This document shows positions 56,106-64,000 of a stretch of 64,000 bases of DNA, in pieces (position 1 is the first letter of the stretch; every line of letters starts with the position of its first letter). Location of the stretch: NCBI RefSeq assembly GCF_027943255.1, contig NC_072893.1, positions 57,382,001-57,446,000 of the forward strand. Direction: 5' to 3'. The stretch comes from Anastrepha obliqua (taxonomy: Eukaryota; Arthropoda; Insecta; Diptera; Tephritidae). The translations under genes and the position numbers were made by a program. The notes beneath the pieces were generated by a model. It was given only the letters and a program-made list of their open reading frames with translations, searched no databases and was not told where the DNA came from.

Positions 56106-57960
56106 ATGAGCAAGGTAACGACACATTTTTTCGTGCGTGCAGCCTGTTAAATCGAATTATAAGACGTTATCACGTCAAAAACTCTTCCTTAAAACATTTG
56201 CTGTTTGGAGGCGACATACGGCTAAGGCGATCGCGAAAATATCATAAAGTTATAGAAATCTTCGAGTCTACTTCACCGTAACGACCCGCATTTATATCCA
56301 GCCAATGACTGTCACTCCAGCAGCATTTCTTGTAAATGTATGGGGGTGTTTATGCTGCTACAACAACAACAAAAACGTTGACTGAAGTCTTAATTATATC
56401 AGACCAAGCTAATATTTTTTAAAGCCAAACCCGAGTGATCCATAGACTTGCTTATATTTTAAATCTTTTATTTCTAGGCTGAAAATCAGATATATCAACT
56501 GGATAGAAATTTTCTAAATATGTTTTCTTTCTAAAATAAATGATGGCTTTCCCAATCTGCGCATTTAAAGAAATGAAGTTTCGAACTTTGAGCATTTCGA
56601 CCTCAATAACTTAGCATACAAATTAGCTGAGTCTGGATGGAGACCTCTGTGAGGTGGACAGAAGCCAATGCATTTTTAGACAGAAGCCAATGCATTTTTA
56701 GAGTGATACCCTTTCGATTTTTAGGTGGTCCTCTCATTAACTATTTGCCCGAAAATGTTGTTCGAAACGTCATTCGGGTTATTGGACCACAATTATTGAC
56801 TTTTTTAAGCTAAAATTGTCGAGTTTGATCCCAGGTGTTTTTTGATATCAGGTATAACGCACCAAAAAATGTTACAGTCGATTCTGGTGAGCCAAGTCAG
56901 TACATTTAGTACCACCAGAAAAAAGTGTGCTTGCGTTATTAGAGGAAAAAGTTTTATTTTTGAAATACCTGCATCGTAAAAAAAATTTTTTTCGTTTTTT
57001 TTTATGTCCAACAAAAGCCATTTATATCGAATTTTAACACTTTATACAAAAATTAGGAAAACTTTTCATACAAATCTCATCGTTTTTAATTAGAGTTTCT
57101 AGAAAGAATTCTGTTATGCAGCTTTATAGCTTATTAAATTCAAGTGCAATAAAGGGCAAGTTTGAAATTTCTAAACAAAAATCCCATTTGTTTTTTACAA
57201 TTTTTTTTCCTCACCATTCTGCATATAACAAAAGCAGGACGCAAGCTGTAAGTGTGTGTGCTTAAGTATTCGTTATGACAACTATCAGGAAGGTTTTGAC
57301 TTCTGGAGAAAATTCACAAAATCTTCTCAGATAAATAATTGTTTCTGTAATATAATAATTTCTGTTTCAAACGTATTCAATTATAAAACTGAGTTTCAAA
57401 GAAGTCAAAATCAAGTTTTCTTGAGCTAAATTTGTTCGCCATGCCAGCAAATGCCGACCACAGTCAGTTTATCAACTTAAAATTGAGTTTTAACTGGAAT
57501 TTTACTTATTTAAATATTCAAAGCATCAACGCTGCTGCTTGCATTCTAATTTCCTAGCTCAACCAGTGTTCAGGCGGTGGTCAAATGGAAATACTATAAT
57601 GGGCCGTGCTATGCTACGTTTATTCATTGGATGTGGAGCTGTGTAAGTGTGCGCTCTAAGTAGATTATGATTTATTTGCTGTGTTGGGTTTGAGAGTAGC
57701 TATTGCTTTATGGGATTGTTAAATATACCTATTAAATAATATATAATATTACCTGGTATGATATTGAAATTGATTTCTATGATGTGGGTGGAAAAACTGA
57801 AAACGTAACGAAATAGATGATTTAAAGATTTAAGGATTTTCATTTGTATTACAAACTTTCGACATGCGAAATATAAAACAAATTTTGAAATTAAATAAGT
57901 AAAGCGTAGTCAAATTTAATTTATGTAATAGTTAAAGTTCATAAGAGGGATAGCGGCCAA
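56106..57960. other. No recognisable gene
   Basis: A+T-rich. A short direct duplication GACAGAAGCCAATGCATTTT occurs twice at 56658-56702. No coding relic recognised. Confidence 0.5.
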
Positions 57961-57964
57961 ATTT

Positions 57965-58560
57965 GTTTCCAGGATTAAGGCAGCAGGTATGTTAAAAGAA
58001 ACACGCTCGGTCATGCATCAGTTCTACTCTCTGTGGAGCACTTGCAAGACTCATTGAAAACAGACTATCTGGTTCCCAAGAAAGATCTGAACAAAAACTA
58101 TTAAATTCGAATATCCAATGCAGAAAAGATTGGTAGACCAGTATCAAATCGGATGGCAGTGGTCATCATATTTATACTGAGGCTCAAATATGGACAATGG
58201 CATTGGAGCGGGAGTGTACTCGGAACAGTTATCCCTAAGTTGCTCCTTTAGACTCACAAACTGTTGTAGCGTCTTCCAAGCAGAGATCTACGCTACAGGC
58301 AAAGCAGCAGAAACGATGAGACTAATGGGCTCACCACCAGGAACCTTTATGTTAATAAGTCAAGCAGCGACCAAAACACTGGCCTTAACGCGCATCAATT
58401 CAAAATGTGTTAAAGAATCAAGGAGGTCGCTCTCGTTTATTCAACAGCACAATACTACACTTTGTTGAGTCTCCAGCCACTCTGGAGTGGAGGGAAATGA
58501 AACAGAGGATGCACGTTAAAACTCTACTCTTACTAGTAGTATGCTTAAAAAGATCTAAGT
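57965..58560 (+). pseudogene. I-like non-LTR RNase H relic
   Basis: The 93-codon frame 58190-58468 reads NGIGAGVYSEQLSL, CCSVFQAEIYATGKAAE (catalytic Glu, residue 32) and FMLISQAATKTLALTRINSK, where the SDSQ Asp has been lost. After a stop, HSGVEGNETEDA continues RNase H to about 58520. The first-Asp TDGSK block upstream is frameshifted. The CCHC tail is missing here, but a matching one lies at 60230-60560 on the same strand. Confidence 0.75.
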
Positions 58561-58694
58561 TATTTAAGCAACTTAGTTAAGGGATGGAAATAAACTGCAG
58601 GTATCACAATGGGCTTTAGGACCACCAATTTTGTTTAAACAAGCCGAACCCAACCTAAAGTTCATTTTTATGTCTTTAAGATTTTTATAATCTA

Positions 58695-59804
58695 CTAGCG
58701 TACCCTCGCCCGCTTCGCTAGACGATAAATTCAATGATTTGCTGAAAGAGAATAAAATTAATACGAAACAAAGCAAATTCTTTGATACAATTTCATTCGA
58801 ACTTTATTGTAACACTTTTTGGTAGACAACGTTTTTGGTTTTTTCATCTTTCGCGTGAATAATGACGATGGTTTGCCAACTCGTGAGCAAGCTACATACA
58901 ATTGTCCATGAGAAAAAATTGGGTATTCTAAATTAATACCGCACATTTGTAGAGACTGTCCTTGCGTCTTATTAATTCTCATAGCGAAGGCAAGGCGAAT
59001 AGGGAACTGCAAACGTTTGAAATCGAATGGTAAATCCGCCGGAATCAGTGGAATTCAGGGTATCAAAATGTCTTCTCCTTTGTACTTCCCTTTCAAAATT
59101 GTTGCTTCGATAACGTTACCCATTAGCTTCTTCACAGCGAGTCTGGTACCGTTGCAAAGTCGGGGCACATTACTATTGCGCAGCATAATAATCGGTGCTC
59201 CAATTTTTAATCGTAAATTATGAGGTGGTAAGCCTGGCAAATCGAGTGAGTTTAAGAATTCAGTTGGATAATTTACGACATCATCTTGATCAGTAATAGT
59301 GTCCATTGACTTATATGCAACTATGTCACCAGGTATTTGATCCAAAATAGCTGCATTTATATCATTGACGTCCTTCTAAATGAGCTTGGGGGCATTGGTC
59401 CTTCAATATCACTCTCATTCCATCTTTTTGTAAATCAAATTACTTATTGTCTAACGACAGGTGTAATATTTTATGGAAGAAATAAAAAAAAAAAAAAAAT
59501 TTTCATTCGAATCATTTGAAATTTCTGTATACAATAACGAAAAATTCAAAAAAAGTTGTACACATAAAATGAATGTCGATTCGAAACTTACATTAATCTA
59601 AGAATCGAGCAAGTTTTGTTTTGTACAATATTTTGATTTTTTCTTTTTTTTATATGAAAAAAATATTTAAAAGAAATTTTTTTTTGCTAAAAACCTTCCC
59701 CTAGTGGATCCCTATAATATGAAAAAAGAACGAACAAAATTGGCCTCGTATCGGCCCAAAAAAATGCGGACAAACGAACATCATTTCATTTTTATATATA
59801 TAGA
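58695..59804 (-). mobile_element. Helitron relic, 1.1 kb, with both ends
   Basis: On the minus strand it begins TCTATATATATAAAAATGAA at 59804 after an A and ends GCGAGGGTACGCTAG at 58695 before a T. That is the TC...CTAG structure and A|T insertion site of Helitrons. CTAGCG...CGCTAG (58721-58695) can form a 6-bp hairpin at the 3' end. It encodes only the C-terminal part of the Rep/helicase, so it is internally deleted. Confidence 0.8.
58758..59400 (-). pseudogene. Helitron PIF1-like helicase C-terminal fragment
   Basis: Frame 59345-59055 reads NYPTEFLNSLDLPGLPPHNL, KIGAPIIMLRN, LCNGTRLAVKKLMGNVIEAT. A TGA (59055-59057, probably from CGA) is followed in the same phase by [15 protein letters not shown] and frame 59012-58758: [10 protein letters not shown] (helicase motif V) and LYVACSRVG (motif VI). 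This is the last third of the SF1B helicase that unwinds DNA during rolling-circle transposition. Rep and the Walker motifs are absent. Confidence 0.9.
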
Positions 59805-60229
59805 TTTGGTATACAAGTAAAGCTCTGATGCTTTGCCAGCTTTAGTTTATTTTGGCTTTTTGATATGACTAGACTTAAAAACTTGTTCAGTCTGTAACAA
59901 ATTAGCACATTAACTCTTTGACCAGTTCTTACTATTTTTCTTAATTTATTTGGAACTCTCATTATTTTTGTGTAAAGATACAGTTCATTGTCAAATAAAA
60001 CTCACATAATTTCAAATTTCAAACTTTACAAAAAAATTATAAATATTCAATAAATTTTCACCAAAACTTAAACTTTCTATTAAGAATTTTCAAAAGAACA
60101 GTGTAAGCGTCAATTATGTATGTATATATGTAATCTATATACAATAGCTCGAGCTCTGATGCTCTATATGTATTGGTTTATGAAATTTTTTGATATAAAG
60201 ATAACTGCATGATAAGTGTATTGGTGTAC
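59805..60229. other. No recognisable gene
   Basis: A+T-rich. AGCTCTGATGCT followed by TTTTTTGATAT occurs near 59820-59870 and again near 60150-60195, an imperfect direct repeat. Confidence 0.45.
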
Positions 60230-60560
60230 TGGGCTGAAGACGCAGGACGCTGAAAGTTCTGGAGGCTGCATGCCATTCAATTTTCAAACTCCTAGCTTTA
60301 TTTACTGGTCATTGAACGATCGGCATACACGCGGAAAAGCGAGGGTTACTATATAATCTATATTGCAGAAACTGTAGTGATCATTCAAAGAAGGAGACCG
60401 TTCAAAACTTTATCTTTAAATTTCCGGGGGCGCCTACCTAAATTTCATCAATCTTCCTTATTACAACAACATCTCTGATTGGTTGAAGTTATCTGCCCGT
60501 TGCAGGCCTCAAAATGGTATCAAAACGGCTCATTAGAGCTCTTTGGGGAGTGCCAGACTA
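60230..60560 (+). pseudogene. I-like non-LTR C-terminal relic
   Basis: One frame reads FKLLALFTGH, stop, TIGIHAEKRGLLYNLYCRNC and SDHSKKETVQNFIFKFPG, matching the LLTGHW.IG.HA.......YCRNC...ETVEHFLCxCPG tail after RNase H. The His and last Cys of the knuckle have become Asn and Phe. It may be the missing tail of the RNase H relic at 57965-58560. Confidence 0.7.
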
Positions 60561-60563
60561 ATA

Positions 60564-61785
60564 AAGGGTAATTTTTTAAGAGCTATAGCAAAGTTTTTCA
60601 AAAAAACACACGCAAAATTCAGAAAAATGCATGAAATTTTTATTTAAGTCGATAGTACAGTCCATATAATTTAATGTTTGAAGATTATTTCAGGCAAATG
60701 TTGACCGCGACTGCGATTCAAATGGTCCATCCACTTAGTCCAATTTTGGCATACTCTTTCCAATGTTTTGGCCAGTATCTCACATATAAATGCTTTAATG
60801 CTGTCTTCCAATGAGTTAATTCAAGCAGGCTTGTCTGAATAGACATGAGCTTTAACATAGTCCCACAAAAAATAATCTAAAGGCGTTATATCGCACGATC
60901 TGGGTGGTCAATTGACAGGTCCCGAAGTGAAATAAAATGTTCACCGAACTCCCGAACTTTCTTGCTGAAACCGCATGTCATGCAAGTCAAGCTCTTGCGT
61001 TTTGGGCAAAAAAAAGTTGGATATCATTTTACGGTAGCGCTCACCATTCACAGTTACGTTACCATTCGCAGCATCTTTGAAGAAGTACGGTCCTCATAAA
61101 CCGCACCAAACTGTTACCTTTTCTGGATTCATTGGTGGCTCTTGCAATTCTTCTGGCTGATCTCCAAAATCGACAATTCTGCTTATTTGGGTACCCATTG
61201 ATCCAAAAATGAGCTTCGTCACTGAACACAATTTTTCGGCCAACTTTCCAAGAGCCCATTCACCAAAAATTCTGCGTTGCGGTAGGTCGTTCGGCTTCAA
61301 TTCTTGCACCAGTTGTATTTTGAAAGGCTTCACACCTAAATCCTTTCGCAAAATTTTCCACGTTGTTGAGTAACAGAGGCCCAATTGCTGCGAACGGCGA
61401 CGAATCGATAATTGATGGCCATCATTAACACTGGCCGATACAGCTGCGATATTTTCTTCAGTTCACACTCTACGTAAGCCTGTTGGTGGTTTGATGTCCA
61501 ATAATGTAAATTTGGTTCTAAATTTTGTCACAATAGCTCGAATAGCCGCTTCAGTGGGGCAATAAAACTGACCATAAAATGGAAGAAGCGCGCGATAAAC
61601 TTTCTTAAGAGAACACGCATTTATAAAATAAAATTCAATGATTTGGAAACGTTGTTCGTTTGTAAGACGATTTATGGTTAAGTTATAGACCAAACTGAAG
61701 TTTTTTGACAGTGAAACAAAACACGAAACGTGCGTCAGCTGTTTAAACCAACTGTTTAAAGAGATAAAAGCTAAAAAATCACCCT
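60564..61785 (-). mobile_element. DD41D mariner-like transposon with both TIRs
   Basis: The left end, AAGGGTAATTTTTTAAGAGC, and the right end, reverse-complemented AGGGTGATTTTTTAGCTTTT, are inverted repeats. TA lies outside each (60562-60563 and 61786-61787). The span of about 1.22 kb holds one decayed minus-strand transposase. These tips are unlike the GGTGGCGC tips of the rosa-like element, so this is a second DD41D family. Confidence 0.8.
60671..61693 (-). pseudogene. Decayed DD41D transposase
   Basis: Start at 61693 (MVYNLTINRLTNEQRFQIIE). The helix-turn-helix region continues through FYFINACSLKKVYRALLPFY. After a frameshift come LCYSTTWKILRKDLGVKPFK and YKIQLVQELK-type residues, then KIVFSDEAHFWINGYPNKQN (first Asp 61218-61220). 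The second block reads MRFQQ and then skips to KVREFGEHF, so QDGATxHT with the second Asp is deleted. The third block SCDITPLDYFLW is kept (Asp 60875-60877). The C-terminus LPEIIFKH ends at 60671. Confidence 0.85.
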
Positions 61786-61989
61786 TACTTCATCCATTTC
61801 ACCTGCCTACCTATCTACTATAATGAATAGATGGGTTACATTCAAGAAAAATTACTTTGAAATAACGTTAAATGGTCGGGTGGTAATTTAAAGTTGATCA
61901 CAGGTACCAAACTGATTGCTTTCTCATTTATATCAGTTGGACCGTCTTTCTTAGGCTGAAGGACGGCTATGTCTGTCGTTGATTTATTT

Positions 61990-62300
61990 TATCTTATAAC
62001 CTCATGATATATTTTCTCTTTTGTTTTGTATTAACCTATCTCATCTTATCCCGTCTTATGTTATGCTACTTTATCTTAACTTATGCTAACGTATTTTATC
62101 TAGTATTATCTTGGATTTTCTTAACACTTCACCCCACACACCTACCCCATATTAGCTCTCTTATCTTATCCTATCTTATCTTACGCCATCTTATATAATT
62201 TTACATTATTTAATCTAATCTTATCTCATCTTATAAGAAAATACCAGTCCTATTTTATCTGATCACATATTTTCTTATTTTATTTTATCTTAACTCATCA
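61990..62300 (+). repeat. Degenerate TTATC/TTATCTTATC simple repeat
   Basis: Imperfect CTTATCTTAT and ATCTTAACTTAT units recur across about 300 bp, interrupted by CACCCCACACACC at 62126-62145. The 64-codon frame inside is Leu/Ile/Ser-rich and not a gene. Confidence 0.75.
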
Positions 62301-62788
62301 CAATCATATTTCTTTGTCTAAGCATTTATTCTTTACTATTTTCAAAGCTACCAGTACATGAGCGCTCATCTGACTGTTAGCCGCTTACCGAGACCTTTAA
62401 AAATTCCATTACATATTTTTAAGATGTTGGCAGGACGAAGCCAATAATAGTCCCACACAAGAAACTTGGGTCCTGCATGCATTCAATACAAGTAGATCAG
62501 AATTGGCAATTAATGGATGAAGAAAGTTTCATAAGAGAAAAATATTGCTGTAAATCGGATTATCATTGTGTCCCTCTTTCTGAGAAGTTATAATCATTCA
62601 ATTTCCACTTGATCGGAGTGCCAAACCATCAGCAACCTAATCTCTTAATTTATGAATTCAATTGCACTAAAATTTAAGTTTATCATACGCCCTGTAGGCT
62701 GTAGGTAGCACTTGGCCTCACTTGGCAAGAAATTGCGAACTTCATATTTTATGTATAGTTCACATTTTAATTTTAACTTCCTTTTTTG
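62301..62788. other. No recognisable gene
   Basis: A+T-rich spacer before the terminal mariner. Nothing recognised. Confidence 0.5.
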
Positions 62789-62790
62789 TA

Positions 62791-64000
62791 TTAGGAGGTT
62801 GAATTAGTTTTAAAGGTGACACACAGATGGCGCTATTTATCACTTTATCGCGTTGGCAATACTGAATATATATTCATGACAAAGCCTCATCTCTAGGCTT
62901 TGTTTATCAGTATCTGTTATTTCGCTGAAGTATAAACAACGCAGTGTTTTCGTGCTCCGAGTATGTCAACTTTCGTGCCGTCGAAACGCAATTTGCGGGA
63001 AGCTTTGCTTTTCTGCTTCAATTTGAAAAAAAATACAGCCCAAGCCCGTGAATTGCTGCAGGAGGCCTACCCAGACCATACTCCGTCGATTTCAACATGT
63101 GAGTACTGGTTTCGACGATTCAAAAGTGGTGATTTTCACACCGAAGACAAGGAGCGTCTTGGCCAGCCCAAAAAGTTCGAGGACGCGGAATTGGGGGAAT
63201 TGGTAAACGAGGACTCGTGCCAAACCCAAGAAGAGCTTGCTGAATCATTGGGCGTTGATAAATCAACCGTTTGCAAGCGTCTAAAAGCGATGGGAATGAT
63301 CCAAAAGCAAGGACATTGGGTCCCGTACGAGTTGAAGCTGCGTGACGTCGAACGGCGATTTTTTACGTGCGAATTGCTGATCGAGCGACAAAATCGGAAG
63401 GGTTTTTTGCATCGGGTGGTGACTGGGGACGAAAAATGGATCCACTACGATAACCCAAAACGCAAAAAATCATGGGGTTTGCCCGGCCACGCATCAACGT
63501 CGACGGCCAAGCAGAATATTCACGGCAAGAAAATCATGCTCTGCATTTGGTGGGATCAGGTCGGCGTCGTATATTTTGAGCTGCTCCAACCGGGCGAAAC
63601 AATCACGGGGGATCGTTACCGACTGCAATTGATGCGTTTAAGCCGGGCATTGAAAGAAAAACGGCCGGAAACGGTAAAAAGGCACGACAAGGTTATTTTG
63701 CAACATGACAACGCTCGGCCGCATGTTGCTCAACCTGTCAAAAAATACCTTGGAACGCTTGGCTGGAAAGTGTTACCCCACCCGCCGTATAGTCCAGACA
63801 TAGCTCCCTCCAATTATCATTTGTTCCAGCATATGAGTCTCGATTTGGCGGAGCAGCGGTTCTCCTCGTACGAGGCTACCAAAATATGGGTTGAGTCATG
63901 GATAGCCAAGCAGCGGCCTGAATTTTGGAAAAACGGCATCCGGAAATTTCCCGAAAGATGGGCGAAAGTTGTAGCTAGCGATGGCCAATACTTCGAATAA
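62791..64000 (+). mobile_element. mariner (mauritiana-type), 3' end beyond window
   Basis: The 5' end is placed at 62791 (TTAGGAGGTTGAATTAGTTT) directly after a TA at 62789-62790. This leaves a 172-bp leader before the ATG, the same spacing as in Mos1-type mariners. The transposase fills the rest. The 3' leader and terminal repeat, about 75-80 bp in relatives, lie outside the window. Confidence 0.8.
62963..64000 (+). CDS. mariner transposase, full-length but with D284N
   Basis: 345 codons from ATG to TAA with no break, exactly the length of Mos1 transposase. Residues 1-112 hold the two helix-turn-helix DNA-binding units. The linker reads WVPYEL (119-124), with Tyr for the usual His of WVPHEL. 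The catalytic core has D156 in VVTGDEKWIHYDN and D249 in LQHDNARPH. Position 284, in YSPDIAPSNYHLF, is Asn instead of the third catalytic Asp (codon AAT, 63812-63814). Exactly 34 residues separate 249 and 284. The enzyme would cut and rejoin DNA at TA using two metal ions held by the three Asp, so this copy is predicted catalytically dead despite the open frame. DNA binding and dimerisation could persist. Confidence 0.93.
   Translation: MSTFVPSKRNLREALLFCFNLKKNTAQARELLQEAYPDHTPSISTCEYWFRRFKSGDFHTEDKERLGQPKKFEDAELGELVNEDSCQTQEELAESLGVDKSTVCKRLKAMGMIQKQGHWVPYELKLRDVERRFFTCELLIERQNRKGFLHRVVTGDEKWIHYDNPKRKKSWGLPGHASTSTAKQNIHGKKIMLCIWWDQVGVVYFELLQPGETITGDRYRLQLMRLSRALKEKRPETVKRHDKVILQHDNARPHVAQPVKKYLGTLGWKVLPHPPYSPDIAPSNYHLFQHMSLDLAEQRFSSYEATKIWVESWIAKQRPEFWKNGIRKFPERWAKVVASDGQYFE

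Overview
The window looks like A+T-rich intergenic or heterochromatic DNA from a higher fly. A tephritid fruit fly is my best guess, because a rosa-family (DD41D) mariner-like element is present together with tRNA-derived SINEs and jockey, R1 and I-like non-LTR fragments. The species cannot be fixed from the sequence alone. I found no convincing host gene, tRNA, rRNA or CRISPR array. Almost every stretch with protein similarity is a transposable-element relic, identified here by family motifs read directly in the translations.

Layout. 0-9.6 kb: a long inverted repeat (1466-2304), then broken non-LTR retrotransposon pieces (RNase H, R1-like, jockey-like) with a SINE inside the jockey piece. 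10-12.9 kb: a nearly complete rosa/DD41D element (10034-11356) with one nonsense codon, followed by two decayed mariners. 14.7-20 kb: DD41D, DD37D (maT-like) and DD34D relics. 21-37 kb: non-LTR pieces, plus a Tc1 relic (24.4-26.0 kb) cut by a 647-bp TTAA-flanked element. 39.6-44.7 kb: a cluster of SINE, mellifera-type mariner, DD41D and a deleted mariner with ~190-bp inverted ends. 46.8-50.5 kb: a SINE, a 1.25-kb long-TIR element carrying a broken intron-containing gene with an HGERFHQD motif, and a larger relative of the TTAA element. 53-56 kb: a pentanucleotide array, a higher-order tandem array with alternating 384/375-bp monomers, and a 19-bp minisatellite. 57.9-64 kb: a non-LTR relic apparently split by a 1.1-kb Helitron, a DD41D relic, and a mariner with an open 345-codon transposase that runs to the window end.

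How the parts relate. The window records nested and successive insertions: TTAA element in Tc1, SINE in jockey, probably Helitron in a non-LTR element. Most coding relics carry stops, frameshifts or deletions. The only full-length open transposase (62963-64000) has Asn in place of the third catalytic Asp, so it is predicted to be inactive. I saw no new multi-gene system. The most novel items are the long-TIR element at 47.1-48.4 kb, the snap-back mariner at 42.0-42.9 kb and the TTAA element family.
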